DNA of 64,000 bases from Takakia lepidozioides (GCA_030704615.1 CM060732.1:11408001-11472000); one strand, 5' to 3'; positions 20,601-33,890 are shown, counted from the first letter of the stretch. The notes: generated by a model from the sequence alone, not told the origin. Numbers and translations are program-made.

Positions 20601-23600
20601 CGACAAACAATTCACATGCAAAGGGCTGGCTTGCGGCTGGCCACTTTCAACTTCTCAGGGTTGACCAACCAAAGGAAACAACTTGAAGTGGGACAAGTTC
20701 TTCGGACTAATGATATTCATATCTGTGTTGGGCAAGAAACATGGGAAACGTCGGATAAACTGGTTGGAGATGTCAATGGTTATAAATGGGCAGGTAAGAT
20801 GTGTACTCTCAAGGCAGCCTCTGCCAAACGCGGTAAAAAAGGGGTTGGATTCTTTGTCCGTGATTTCTTGTTTGACAATTGTGAAATTATCAACAAGGGT
20901 TTGAGGTACGAGCATAGTATCTGGCTAAAACTGAATCTGAAGGCATGAGTACGAAGGACCTCTTTGTGGGTTGTGTTTACATGCCCACAGAGGGACCCTC
21001 AGTGCTGACGCAGACAAAGCCTTCGAAGATGTAAAGCTGGACTGTGCTTCATTCCTTGCCAAAGGTCAGGTGGTGCTATTGGGTGACTTCAATGCCTGGG
21101 TGGGCAAAGGGCTCCATCAGGACGATATCATTGGGCCTTTTGGTAAGGACGAGCTGAATTCTAATGGCAGACGGTTAATTAACTGCCTGGAAGAGCTTCA
21201 GCTTTTCACCTTGAATAACAGGACAAGAGGTGACCAAGTGCAGTGGACTCGTGAGAAATCCCAAACTGGGGAACGTTCCGTTGTGGACTATATCATAATG
21301 GACAAAAACTTGTTCCCCCAGTGTGCCAATGTGTTGATCGACAGAACTGATATTGGTACCTCTGACCACTTCCTGGTTTGGACTGAGATCAAAAGGTGTT
21401 TTCCCAACACCAAGAGATCTGTGAAACGTTCGATTCGGAAGTGGCGCATAGAAGAATTCCATAATGAGGAGGTCAAGGCTGAGTACGTCCAGGCCTTGCA
21501 AGAGGCTCTCCCTCATTTTGTCCAATCGCTCCAAGAACTTCAGTCTCGCTCTGACAACGCAAGAAATGAAGTCGAAAGAGCAGTGGACTCTTGGGAGAGT
21601 TTCGTTTCCTCCGTGGCTGACAAGATCATCGGGAGGAAACAAATTGTCTGCGGTAGAGCTGTTAATTGGTGGACCAATGAGATTAAATTCAAGATAGCTG
21701 AGAGACGAGCCCTCTATAAAGAGTGCTGCAATTTGAAAACCAACAGAGAATTGTGGGCGAGGTACTACCAGCTCCGTAAAGATATCAATCAGCTTGTTAG
21801 GTCTCAGAAGAAATTATACTGGGACAAGTTATACAGTGAAATAAACTCAAACCACCATGGTGGTAATGACAAGAAATTCTGCTTGGCCCTTCAATGTTTG
21901 TACAAGCTGAAAAACGGTCAGCAAGTACCAGCGCTGAAGACTACTAAAGGTGCAGTGGTGACTTCATCGGTTGACATTGTCAAAACCTTTGAAACTCACT
22001 ACAGTATCCTTGGCAGAACTTCTAGGTCTAACAGTGAGGGGTCTTTTGCTGAATGGAGGGACACAGTTGGAAAAACTGTTCCTATGATTCAAAACAGCCC
22101 TGATGAACTGGAGTATATTTCAATGGCTTATAACGCTCCCATTAGTTCTTCTGAGATTGTGGAAGCAATTGAACATTTAAATGGATATAAAGCTGGTGGA
22201 CCTGATGGTATTGTCAACGAGCTTATCAAGCACGGTGGCGATCCCATGATAGAGGCCCTAGTTCTCCTCTTTAACCTTATCTGGAAGACTGAAATGATCC
22301 CCTTTCGCTGGCGACAGGGGGTCATTGTCAATCTATACAAGAAGGGTGACAGAGAAGAACCGGGGAACTACCGTGGCATCACGCTCCTCAATGCTGTTGG
22401 CAAGACATTCTGCAGAGTTATAAGTACTCGTCTCAAGGTTGATCTGGAGTCTAGAGGTTGTTTCCACGAAGGCCAAGCTGGCTTTCGGCGAAACAGGGGC
22501 TGTGTGGATCATATCTTCACTCTAAGCCAGATTATCCAGGGAAGGAAAAAAGAAAGGAAACCCACTTATGTTTTTTTCCTGGATGTCAAAAAGGCTTATG
22601 ACACAGTGTGGAGAGATGGCCTATGGTTCCGCCTCTAGTCTTGTGGGATCAAGGGAAAGATGTGGAGAGTTGTCCACAACTTGTATGCTCACACCAAAAG
22701 CTGTGTCACTGTTAACGGACAGAAGTCCAACTTCTTTGACATAGACCAAGGTGTAGCTCAAGGATGTACTCTCTCCCCTCTGCTCTTCAATGTTTTCATC
22801 AATCAACTCCTCGAGGATGTGGAAAGTGAGGGATTTGGGTTAAGGGTGGGTGATACCACCATACCAGCCCTTATGTTTGCGGATGACTTCGCAGGCATAG
22901 GGGAGACTCCAACCAATCTCCAGGAGTTGATTGATTGCGCGAAGAGATACTTTGATCTTTGGGGGCTAGAGGCTAATGTCAACAAATGTGCAGTGGTAGC
23001 ATTCAACGATAGAGGAGAGGGAGGAAGTGATCTTAAGTGGCAGTGGGGTAGCCAAGAGATCCCGGTCCTCCCTTCCTACACTTACCTGGGTGTTGAGTTT
23101 TCCTCCAATTGTAATTGGGATGCACATATCCGGAAAGTTGTTCAAACTGACAAGGGCAAAGCTCTGGGGCTCACTAAATTTTTCCACTGCAGAGGAGTCA
23201 ACTCTGAGGTTAAGAAAACCATGCTTTGTCGTGTTATTAGACCTGCCTTGGAGTACGGATCTGCAATATGGGTTGATAACTCCAACCAGGCTAAGTCTCT
23301 AGAATCCATTCAAGTGGGGGTGCTTAAGGAGTGTACCTTAAGCTCCCGACGAGATGAATTCAAGGTCAGATGGTGGGGTCAGCTGCAACATATGCCCAAC
23401 ACCAGATATCCTAAGTTAGTCGACTCTATATCTTGGAAACAGGACCGCCCTGTCAAACAGGCTAAGTCCTGGCAGAAGAGAGTAGAAGAGATTCTCAAGG
23501 ACCTGGACCTGGATCCGCAAGTCTTGACCCTGCTGGATAAATCTGACTTAGAGGCTGTAGTGTCCAAAGCCATGTCTGTTGCCATGAGATTGTCTGATGA

Positions 23601-23727
23601 AAATGAAGTTAGGCAGAAAACTTCCCTGAACTTGTTTCCAGTCAGTGACATGGGGGAGGACATCTTGGATGACCTCAAGGGTCTACCCACTCTCGGCACT
23701 AGACTGAAGACAGTATTCATTTTCTGA
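20600..23727 (+). pseudogene. LINE endonuclease-reverse transcriptase
   Basis: The APE endonuclease is shown by ATFNFSG, QETW, LLGDFNAWVG, SVVDYIIMD and TSDHFLVW (20640-21390). Reverse transcriptase motifs follow: AGGPDGI, GNYRGITLL, AGFRRNRGC, FFLDVKKAYDTV, GVAQGCTLSPLLFN and the catalytic FADD at 22878-22889. The thumb region ends in EYGSAIWVDNSN. A +1 frameshift near 20945 and a TAG at 22636-22638 (a likely C-to-T change of CAG) break the frame. The C-terminal Cys/His knuckle, readable in the relic at 29030-29100, is disrupted near 23690. In active elements the enzyme nicks target DNA and primes reverse transcription there. Confidence 0.92.
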
Positions 23728-23926
23728 TACACTGTCCGGGGTTCTCTCACCAAAGAGACGCTCTCTTCAAATCTATCAAGGGAATTGTGCCTGTACCCCT
23801 GTTTACCAACTTTGTACCAACATCAGCCCCTGACAGAGGTAGGTTCTGTCCCTTTTATTCCCGCTCAAACTGGGCGCGGGGTCAATGGCCACAAGGCTAC
23901 GGCAAACAACGTCTTATGAGTACAAT

Positions 23927-23937
23927 CTTTTGTCATG
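23927..23937 (+). repeat. LINE target-site duplication, right
   Basis: CTTTTGTCATG is identical to 19605-19615. Confidence 0.93.
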
Positions 23938-24316
23938 AGGTACCCCTACCTTGTCCACAGGCATCTCTAACTGATGGGTCAGAGGTATTCAGTTCTCAAA
24001 TATGTTATGAGCACCTTTTACTGAATCATGAGAACACTCAGGATCCTGTCACAGCTTATGAATGCGCCTAGTGCAAAACGCGTTCATTCTAAAGTTGCAA
24101 ACCTTGTGAAAGATCACGAAGTGACTCCTGTTCCAGAATTACTAAAGTACATCATACGACATAAGTAGCTTTTATGAGAAGTTAATTCTTTTCACTCTAG
24201 ACTCACAAGCAAGCTCATCAGATCTCTGCAACTGTGCTTACCACATCTCTAGTTTTGTTCTGAAACAACTCATTTGTTTTTTGCAACATGGTTTTAGACT
24301 CTGGATATGGTAACAT

Positions 24317-27300
24317 ATGTATGCATTGCTTCAAACAATATTGTGGACACAAGTTGTCAAAGAAGCATTGCAAGCTCACTCGAGAAGCGTTTGGCACTTC
24401 AAGAGAACTCTTGAAGCTTTGAATCAATGTTCTGGAAACTATACAACACTTCTGACTCAAGATCTCTTTAACTTTGCCCAGGTTTACCTTGTTCAACAAG
24501 TGTGGCCACCCCCTAACAATGATCGGGAAACCACCCTGGATGTCATCTTTTTCCATGGATTCCAGTTTGGAAAGGAAAGCAGTGTTTCACAGCACACATG
24601 GGTGCATTGTGACAATCATGAACTCTCCTGGCCAGTGAAGTGGCTGCCAGAAGACCTGGAAGGAACAGTGCGTGTTCTACTCGTATCTCATAGTGCAGAT
24701 GTTAGATATTCCAACATCCAAGCTGTTGACGACTTTGGCAGGAGGTTGCAGCAAAGCTTAGTAAGGTACATTGCTTCTCACTTGAATACTATGGTTTGCT
24801 AGCCTGTTCATTGAACAAGAAGTTTAGGCAGTCAAAAGAGATTCTCACTTTCGCTGGAATGTGAAGGCAGATTCGGAGCCTAGCTCCTAGTCCTCGATCT
24901 TATCCACCTAGATGTTGAAAGGAAATGGTGAGGGTTAGCTGTTCAGAACAGGATCTGGAAATGTCTATGCACATTTTGGCGTCCAAGATCAAAATCTGAT
25001 ATTGCTTGATCCTGTTCATGTGCAGTTCATCTCGTTCCAGTTTCGGATGGCAAAAACCAATTGTGCTTGTTGGCCATGGCTACGGAGGTTTGGCTGTGAA
25101 GAGCTTAGTGGTACATACTGCAAGGACTGAAACCATGCCATGTGCGAACGAACTGGACAAGGAGGCTGCTGAGAATGCAAAAGCGTTCTTATCAAATCTC
25201 CGAGGCATTGCACACTATGCTGTTCCCCATTCCGCAATGAACTTGGGAAGTTTTGGTAAATTGGAGCCCTCAGGAAATATACAACACGACCTGATTGAGC
25301 GTTTATCAACAGAATTTGAGGGAGTTATTTGTAGACTTCAAATCCACATCTTTGCTTTCGGAGAGGGCAAACCAACACAAAATTGGGTACGTTCTCTGGA
25401 GTTTTTCATAATGACAAACCAAGAAATGCTGCGGAGTATTGGTACTAATAAAATTTACTAATTGGATAGGAACATGATGCAAGGCATTTTATGCTAGGTG
25501 TCAAGTAGTGCAGTATTTTAGGGTTAGCTAGGTGTACGTGCTGCTTCAACATTAACTAAGACTGGAGAATTTTTCCCCTCTGAGAGGTTGAATTGCTTAC
25601 TTTCCATCACATGTGGAGAACACAGACCTATGGTAAACCTCCCTGCACAAGCAACGATGCACAGTGCAACAATGCCGTGCAGATGAATCAGAAGCTGAAT
25701 TGTGTCATCTATGGTCTAAGTGGTTTAGATATCTTGAAGGCTGCCTTTTATATAACAACTCTTTGAGGTTCAAGAAAGTGTTACTACTCCAGTGGTTGAA
25801 AAGATGAATTTTCTATCTCGTAGGGTTGGATTGTGCCGTATGAGTCTGCCATAAGATTATCTGGCTCTAACAACTACAAAGTGGAGGAGTCGGATCATCT
25901 GGATATCACGCGACCTCCTTCCAGAGAACATATCATATATGACAAATTGTTGATGCTGCTGAAGATTTGCCAAAAACCACCGGTACGTCCTCATGTCAGT
26001 AGTGGACATTTTATCTCCTCGCCATAATTGTCCCTCACTTGTGTTATCATTAATGTGTCCCTGTATTCCGCCGATGTAATCTGGATTTTGCAGCATAGTG
26101 ATGACTAATGCGCAACACCTTCCACTGAGCTCTAGGTGAGCAATATCTTCCTTATGCTACAGGCTATCCTGCTGCAATCAATCTTGCAATCTGACCCTGT
26201 GAAATGTGTCCTACAACGTCTCTTCTCAGCTTTAGTGCCCATGGTTTTTTGTAGATTGTGTTCTTAGCATATTGTGCATATGTTCCAAGTTTTATCTGGT
26301 CACTGGAGTGCAGGGTGATGTGAACTTTGCTCTAATGATCTCTCAACTTGAAGGAGGGTGCCCAGACGACTACAACACCATAACTGAGTTGTTCCTCGAG
26401 GTATGAATCAATGGATGATGACCATAAGTGTATTCTATTCACTAATCTTCACCGGAACTTGAGGCTTAAAAGCGGAACCTATTGATCCGGAGTTTGTGTT
26501 TTGCAGCGCAACATGATCAGGGAGGCAATTGCTTTTCTTCTGGATGTTTTGAAGCCTAACCTTCCAGAGCATGCCATGCTTCAAACTAAGGTAGAGTCAG
26601 CTCTGACTCTTACAGTGTGCAGTGCAGATGGACTTGCATGGTCTGTGCCCTCCCGTAACTTGTCTGTTGGTTTCCTGTTCTTTCCCCTTGCTATGGTGTG
26701 CATCTTGATTATCCTTCTATGACCTTGTCACTTTACATAGCTACCTTGCACGTACTTAGTACTTACCTGTAGATATGATCGACAAGGTCATGTCAATCCA
26801 CTGGATAATGCGGCTGACATGTGTAAATGAATGTTGTTGGTTATGCAGGTCTTGAAGATCAGTCTGGTCGCGTCCCCCAGCATAGCTGATTCAATTTTGG
26901 CAAAGGGCATGTTCAGCCATTATGACCGTCCTCAAATTGCTGAGCTCTGTTGGAAAGCTGGTCTTTACATGCATGCCCTTCAGGTCCTATTTCTGCTTTT
27001 GCACTCTTGCACTTTGTTCTCTGCTCATCATACTTCAATCTGTTAATTTTGTTGATCTACACTGGTGCGTCTTGACTCAGGGCCGGAATATACTTTCCAT
27101 TAGGCCTGAGTGCACCTGCTCTTGGAGGAACAGGAAATATCCTGAATACACTGACTGAAAGCAGAGACCTGTTATCGGGAGTGATAATTTTGTCCCCTCT
27201 TATTTGTGTTCTTTTTAATCTAGTTTTGTCTCTACATTAATTGTTGCAGTGTGTCTGGATGTATACATCATTCTTGCCCTGGAGGTCAAACAGTCACTTT

Positions 27301-28270
27301 TATGTCCATGCAAATAAAGTTTCTAATGATCCTTCCTTGTGCAGGTGAACCCAGAAAATGCGCCTCTGGTGGTTCGGCAATTGCTGGATGATGGCCACCC
27401 CAAGGATTTCATCGAGGACCCTATCTTGTCTGTCTGCTCTTTACTGCCAGTGGAGGCAGTGGTTGATGAGTGGGAGAAGAGGTAATAAATTGTTCCAGGG
27501 TGGCTTTATGTCATTTTTAATCTGTTTGTTTGCTCCTAGCATGATGTCTATGTCACAGTCAATTCTCAGGTTATGCGCAAAATGAAAATGTATTGAAAGA
27601 GGGTACATTACTGACTTTTTAATTCCATGTGGAAGCTGTCTGTTGTCTCAGGATGAATCAAACTAACAGTTTGATGGGTTGGACAGGAACCAGTTGGGAT
27701 TGCTGACTCAGTTCTTAGAGCATCTTGTGAGTGAAGGGAGCGAAGAAGTGCATGCACATAATGCATTGGGGAAGATCATCGTTGATACAAACAAAGATCC
27801 AGAGCTCTTTCTGACCAGAAACCGCTACTATGACTCTAAGGTCATTGGTAAATATTGTGAGACAAAGGAGGATTACACACTTGAAGTAATTGCATATAGA
27901 CATGGTCAATGTGATGCTGAGCTTGTTGATGTCACAAACAAGCACAAGCTCTTCAAGATTCAGGCCAGGTACATCCCAACTCTATCTCCCGTCATTTGTG
28001 ATTTTGTCTTGTGTTTTGCGTGATGTCTTAGAAAAGATAAAGAAATTACCTGACTACATCTTGTTGGCGCTTCTTAGGTATGTGGTGGAGCGCATGGATC
28101 CTGACCTGTGGAAAAAGGTTATGCACCCAGAGTATCCAGAATACAGGAAGCAGCTTACTCTTGAGGTGTTGTCTATTGTTCTACCAGAGAGCAAGAACCG
28201 AGAGCAGGTGTTAGCCCTGTTAGCCACTTTGAAGGCACACTTGCCCCATGAGTTAGTTGAGCTTTTATAG
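24317..28270 (+). CDS. SERAC1-like hydrolase / clathrin heavy chain chimera, copy B
   Basis: Nine exons: 24317-24765, 25026-25386, 25824-25982 (hydrolase); 26314-26400, 26507-26590, 26849-26983, 27345-27481, 27687-27968, 28078-28270 (clathrin). All introns are GT-AG and every junction is in phase; the total is 1887 nt (628 codons plus stop). Two codons before the ATG is an in-frame TAA, supporting the start. Residues 1-323 resemble SERAC1-type alpha/beta hydrolases, which act in lipid remodelling: oxyanion FFHGF near 78-82, [16 protein letters not shown] at 166-171 and the conserved His at 295 in EESDHL. The nucleophile serine is glycine. Residues 324-628 are clathrin heavy chain leg repeats ([32 protein letters not shown]-like, [22 protein letters not shown]), joined across a gap of about 170 residues and stopping at HELVELL. 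The W in place of C near 470 is a private change. Expression is unproven. Confidence 0.72.
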
Positions 28271-28321
28271 TCAAGAATGTTTTTCAAAACTCTGCCTTGA
28301 GTGGGTAATCATCTCTAAAAT

Positions 28322-29230
28322 GATCTCTTTGCACTCTGGTGGCATTCAACGACCATGGGGAGGGAGGTGGGGATCTCAAATGGAAACGGGGGCGAAGAGG
28401 GCCAGTGCTCCCTTCCTACAATGTCCGTCCCTTCTGAAGTCAAAAGGACCATGCTTCGAAATGTGATAAGGCCGGCATTGGAGTACGCATCTTCCATGTG
28501 AGTTGACAACTCCAACCTTGCCAAGTCCCTTGAATGCATCCAGGCTGGGATGCTCTAACAGTGTATGTTAGCGTGCTCCAGAACAGCTATGTGGCTGTTC
28601 AGGTGCAGTTTTGCATACCTTCTTTGAGCTCTCCAGGGGGGTGAGTTCAAGGTCAGATGGTGGGGTCAGTCAGATACCCTAAGATAATCAACACTATTCC
28701 TTGGATACAAGACTACTGTTAAACAGTCCAAGTCCTGGCGGAAATAGGTAGAGAAGAGATTTCTAAGGAACTGGATTATCAGCACTCTAGACTTCACTCT
28801 GCTAGATGACGGTGAGTTGGCAACTGTTAGTATCCAAAGCCTTGTGGGTTTCCCACTGTCGGATGAAAAAGAAGTTAGGGATAAGACATCCCTGAACTTG
28901 TTTCCAGTCTGTGACATGGGTAATGATGTCCTTAAGGATGACCTGAAGGGCCTTCCTACTCTTTGCATTAGCCGGAATTCTAAATTAAGGACAGGGGGCC
29001 TACCTTTGAACAGCAAACAGATTCAGAGATGCAAGGGAAGTTGTAAATGCCCAACGCGTGGGCAACCTGAAGACAATATCCACTTCCTCTTTCACTGTCC
29101 ACGGTACTCTAGCCAAAAAGGAACCCTCTTCAATTGCATCAAAAACATTGAACTGGTTCACCCTAACTTCACCCTTTCTGTTCCCATGCATATGTTCCCA
29201 CGAACTGTGTTCCCAATAATGTGGTCCTGA
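28322..29230 (+). mobile_element. LINE relic, 3' part, in duplication copy B
   Basis: Decayed sequence related to the LINE at 22990-23830. It includes EVKRTM-like, VIRPALEY, VDNSNLAKSLE, then after a deletion KTSLNLFPVCDMG and a Cys/His knuckle (CKCPTRGQPEDNIHFLFHC) that is better preserved than in the full-length element. It follows the clathrin stop codon by about 50 bp. The same junction occurs in copies A and C, so the insertion is older than the duplications and may have truncated the ancestral clathrin gene. Confidence 0.85.
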
Positions 29231-32230
29231 TTATGCGCTGTGTGTGTAGGTACTAGGAGCAGGGGAACGTAGGGAGTTAAGAGTTTTCGGATGCAGCGCT
29301 GATCGGCCTCTGGTTATTGGTGAACTAGGCCCTCCCCACCAAACCATGATCTAAGCCTTCCCCTATCAAAAATAGTGCAGCTAAAAATATTTACACATAG
29401 TGTAGTGTGAAAAGGAAGGGGGGCATATATCCCCTTCTGTCTAATCCTAATCTAGTTCTTAGTGCAAGGTCTTGTTGTTATCCTGGTTCTCCCACACAGG
29501 TTGGCTACATCCATGTTGTTTATGATCAGAGTTCATGAAGCCCTCATCCACGCCGCAGCGGAAGAGAAGACATGGATGGGACAAGTGAAGGTGTTTCCTG
29601 CATAGTGCAACAGGCCTGACTAGGGTTCTGTCTTGCACCAGCTTAGTTTTCATGCTGATATAGTCACTCAAACAGCTTACCAGTGGGTTAATGACAGCCT
29701 ATGAGTTCACCATTTGCATGTAGCATCTACATTGAACCCCCTTTGTTGTCATGCAATCACCGAAAGTGCAAGGCAACATGTATCTACCATACAGTGCAGG
29801 TCTGATATTTCTATCCAACTCATGGTCTTTCCTTTATCTCTCAACTGACCCTCCTCTCATCATTCTTTTGCTGAGCGGATCTCTCTTCCCAATGTTTTAT
29901 CTCCCTTTTCTGATGCAAGTGCCCATATTGGACCAGACAGCCCTTCTATCACCATTCCCAATTGACATGCATCATCTCTTATCCTCTCTACACCATTCTG
30001 GTTTGAAGCCCAGACCACCACTCCATTCCATTTTCAAAAACCCTTTTTCCTCTATCACATGTCTCTATCCTTTTCCCTTCTATCAAGAGCAAGTCCTAAA
30101 TCTGCCCAAAACGATTTCTAAGTCACACCCAAAAAGGAAGCATCCTATGTTTGAGAGCTGACAGCACTCCACACAACTTCCACCCTACCTCACTTTCTCT
30201 CTACCACCAGGACTCGTATGAATTCCAGAAGTCTCCATTCCATTTGCCAAAATCTTTTTGTATCTCCCTCATTTCTATTGAGAGTCTCTCTAGCAAAATT
30301 CCATAGCAACTATCCCTAAGTCAGAGAGGCCTTGCATCTATGAACTTAGCTCTCTTATACTCCAGCTGAAGCGGTGGGATTGCCTGCCTGAAATGGCACC
30401 TCACCATCTCTGTCAGCAGCTCCCCTAACTCCTCTTGTCGTTTGAATGCCACGTTGTAAAAACAAAGATCTATGCATGTCAGATCCTGTCATTGCTCTGC
30501 CACTCCACCTTCAGATATTTCGTCGATTCAAGCGTTCCGTGAGTCTTGACAGCTCTGTTTCAAACCATGGCAGTAACCTTGTTGCTTGCCAACTCACTAC
30601 CCTATCCTACCATCTCTGCTAATCTACCCTAAGATCTGATGTGATAACAAGAAGACAGTCATTATCTGAAAGCTTCATGCTCTACATATTTCACCTTTGC
30701 TTCTTTATTTACAGATAACCTGTATCACTGTCCACAAGCCAATGCCCTCATTCTGGCAATTGCACCATTTCACAAGTGGTCAAGTCAGTAATCCCATCTC
30801 TGCCCTTGATCTGGCAGCAATTGCTTCTCCACAAGTGCAGCTTTCTATAATTGCACATGAATGCAATGGCGGCGGTATCAGTTTGCACACCCTACCTCTG
30901 GCAGATGCCCGTCATGATGGAGCTGCTCCATCATCTTAACTAGCCTTTGATCAAGTCGGCAACCCCACCTTCCTATTCCCTGGCAGCAGGCTGTTTCCCT
31001 TGCAAGTTCATCCTCCTTGTCATCGTGGTTATGAGAGTAACGACGGCACTGCCGCCCCTCCACCGAGCTGCTTTCCCCGCAACTCCTACACCTTCAGCGG
31101 TCAAATCACAGGAAGCACCGCCTCTATGCCTTCATTACTTCTGTCAGTAGTACATGATATTACTTCCCTTGCCCTTGATGAATCGTCCTGCAGCACTCCC
31201 TCTCTTCAAAGCCATGAAACGATTACTGCACCGCCTCCCTTCTCCTGGCTTGAGCAAAATTACCTAGCTGTTCCCTGCACGATTACCCTCCAGCAAGCCC
31301 TAAGCTTCCTCGACCCGCGTTTCTAAGGTAATCACCAGCGATGAAAGCCATTCATCCTATGGATGAAAAGGCGTATTTCATGACTTAGCCACATTTTGTC
31401 CTGGCAGAGCAATAGCATAGTGTGCCCATGGAATTACCTGTAGGCATGGATAGTTCCCTCCCGTTATTAGTACCAGGGCACTCCCTTTGTAGTAATGCCG
31501 GATCCAGATGCCAAGCAAAATTTCACTATTACTCCCCTGCATTCACACTACATATGTAGTGTGTCTCCCCTTTTAAGTGTCAGGGTCCTCACTGACCACC
31601 TTTACCGGCTGAACACCTACTGGTGGTATGAAAGGTTTCAAGTCGTGCCTTCTTCTCATCCATTCCCTGCCTGCTTTATCTTTCAGCCTACACCATCGGC
31701 CAGCTTCCCTTCCAGGATCATAAGGTACTCCCAACAGGTACATTGTGTTGATTCCCTTTCTTTTTCTGCTCCAGCTATCTTGGAGAGGTCCGTCTGTGAT
31801 ATTGTTTCTGATTGGCTTGCCTTGGCCTTCAGCAAAGGAAAGCCCCTCTCTGCTCATAGTCTTCAAGGCCACTTCTGTCTGGCTGGTGCAAGCAGTGTTG
31901 TTCTCAAGCTGACACCACCATCTGGTTTCCATGTAGCTTATCATGCCAATTTCATGGCCTTCCTCCTTGGCCATAATTTTTGTGCTCCATCCCTGAGCTT
32001 GCATCGTCATCCAGCCCTTCCTGTTCAAGTGACAGCGTCCCGACGGTCCATCTTTTCCGCCGGCCAGAGCAATTCCAATTTGTGACAATACCTTCTTCCT
32101 CTTCTTGTAGTTCATGCCAGGCAGGTCCTGATCTCCTTCCCCTACAAACCAACGTTTCCCAATTTTGTTGTTGCTCCCTGGCTCCTTGTTTTGAATCTCA
32201 GCTATCACTTGTGCTCCCATCGACATTCGC
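29231..32230. other. No gene recognised; decayed DNA
   Basis: Pyrimidine-rich on the plus strand, with several moderate frames. The largest, on the minus strand to 31573, continues downstream of a PPR relic but shows no domain and has biased, low-complexity composition. No terminal repeats were found. Confidence 0.45.
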
Positions 32231-32239
32231 ACCTTTCGT

Positions 32240-32613
32240 GCTGCCTCATTTCCTTCCTGCTCCATTTGTTGAAACAGTTGTGGGGTCTGTCCTTCAGAGC
32301 CATGTTGTGCATAACCTGCAATCATTTCTCTCCATGACCCCACTTTTCTGTGAGACATATTGTCCCACATGTGTTGTGCACCCTTCATGCTTCCACGTTT
32401 GGCATACCTGTCAACAATGGCAGTATCCATGATGATATCTGGTGCAATACCAGATTTGATACTGTCATCATGGACCTCTTCGCCTTTTACCAGGTCTGTC
32501 AGGTTCGCACATGCATTCAACACACACAGGAACGTCACCTGTTTGGGCTTCTCTCCTTCATCTCCAGCATCTGTAGAAAGCTCATTGCCTCTCTGAATTG
32601 CATCTGCTGGCAT
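32240..32613 (-). pseudogene. PPR protein relic (PLS type)
   Basis: The minus-strand frame (to 31573, 346 codons) contains about three PPR motifs in its first 125 residues: VTFLCVLNACANLTDLVKGE, then IVDRYAKRGSMKGA, MWDNMSHRKVGSW and MIAGYAQHGSEGQ. The remaining 220 residues match no PPR pattern, and the expected E or DYW domains are missing. The start is not defined. Key positions deviate from consensus (DRYAKRG for DMYAKCG), suggesting drift without selection. Confidence 0.75.
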
Positions 32614-32689
32614 AGCCTTAGCTCCTTCAGTTAGTGTGACGAGATGGACAAAGACTTGGTCAGATGGCCAAAGAAATAAATAGCGTCTC

Positions 32690-33890
32690 TTGATGCATTT
32701 TTTGCTTCTATGTGGTTTGTTCGTAACACTTCACAGTTTGGGTTTCATGCAATGGGCTTATATGGGGTTACACCTTATAAGGTTACATGAAGTGGAGTCA
32801 TAGACAAGTACTTGGGTACACCTTGGGGCCCTGGGGCACTGGGCTTACACTCTGTGGGTTCACACATAAGTGATGGGTTACACCGTGCCGGGTCTCACAA
32901 CGTGGGGTTACACTTATGGGTTACATGCAATGGGCCTCTTAGGGTTACATGGTTGGGCCTTCCTGGCTATGTCAGGGTCATGTTGCTGAAACAGTATAGT
33001 TTTGTGGCATGTAACCCCACCTCAACTATGCGTTTTTTTTTTTTTTTTTTTTCCGCACTGAAGTTTTTGTGCACTGAAGCTCTCAGAGTTATACTACATG
33101 GGGTTACATACATGAGGGCTATGTACAATGGGTTACATACGATGGGGTCACAATAGTGGGGGTAACATCTGGTCGAGCTACATACTTCTTGGAGTTACAA
33201 CACTCTGGGATACACTCACTCAAGAGGATTACACAGTTCTAAGTTACACTGTGCACAGTGAAAGTGGGCAGGGTTGCCTATACAAGGGCTACGTGTCATG
33301 GGGATACATAATATGGGGTGATGTAGCATTGGGGTTTATAGCATGCACCCCAAATTGTACAATGGGTTACATGCGATGGGGTGACAACAGTGGGGGTTAC
33401 ATGTGGTCGGGATACATACTTCTTGGGGTTACACAACAACAAGTTACACTCCGGAGGGCTACACTGGTCCATAACATAGGTTGAACGGAATGATTATCTA
33501 TCTCATGGATTACACGTCCATGGGTTACATATACAGGGTGGGTTACACACAAAATGGGTTACACATAGTGGGGTTACACATACAGGGGCTAGTGTTGGCG
33601 ACTAAAGTTGCTCGACTTCAGCGTCTTCCCACTCTGTATTGAAGGGTCATGTAACCCCGGCAGACTAACCCGGACCTTGTAGTCACATTGTAGTCATCGA
33701 CTTATAATTCTCAGAGTTACACCACTGACAACAACATTCTATGGGGTTACATACTAGGTTACACTATTGATAGTTACATTGCAGTTACATTTGGAGTTAC
33801 ACCACAATGAGTTACACTGAAGAGGTTTATACTCGTCTGTGTTCACTGTGTGGAGTACCATAGATGCGAGTTACACTAAGTAGAGCTATG
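32690..33890 (+). repeat. Degenerate GGGTTACA satellite, left block
   Basis: The core GGGTTACA (often GGGGTTACAC or GGGTTACAT) recurs dozens of times at irregular spacing of about 9-30 bp, for example around 32764, 32870, 33100-33180 and 33530-33590. A 20-T run lies at 33033-33052. Open frames across it encode only repeat-derived peptide and are not genes. Confidence 0.85.

Larger units (their letters stand above)
19616..23926 (+). mobile_element. Full-length non-LTR retrotransposon (LINE)
   Basis: A 4,311-bp element between 11-bp direct repeats. It encodes an N-terminal region with a tandem peptide repeat, an APE-type endonuclease and a reverse transcriptase, in that order. There is no long poly-A; the 3' end is GAGTACAAT followed by a CTT-like tail, as in several RTE/CR1-like families. 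The coding region has frameshifts near 20090, 20945 and 23690 and stops at 20379 and 22636, so this copy is not autonomous. Copy C lacks it, so it inserted after the B/C duplication. Confidence 0.93.
17748..28760 (+). repeat. Segmental duplication copy B
   Basis: Collinear with 56990-63755: LRR coding region, spacer, hydrolase exons, clathrin exons and trailing LINE relic. It is longer because of a 4.3-kb LINE at 19616-23926. The left limit is where the sequence shared with copy C starts, at CCTTTGGTTGCCACA. Confidence 0.92.

Noticed and set aside
24317-28270. Clathrin segment as a processed (intronless) pseudogene
   Set aside because: Introns with GT-AG borders separate every exon, so it arose by DNA-level duplication, not retroposition.
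31573-32613. 346-codon frame as a complete gene
   Set aside because: Only the first third matches PPR motifs; the rest is low-complexity and lacks domains, so it is listed as a relic.
32812-33484. Open frames of 114-118 codons in the satellite
   Set aside because: They translate the GGGTTACA repeat into Gly/Trp/Val/Thr/His-rich peptide; no domain and the frames follow the repeat.
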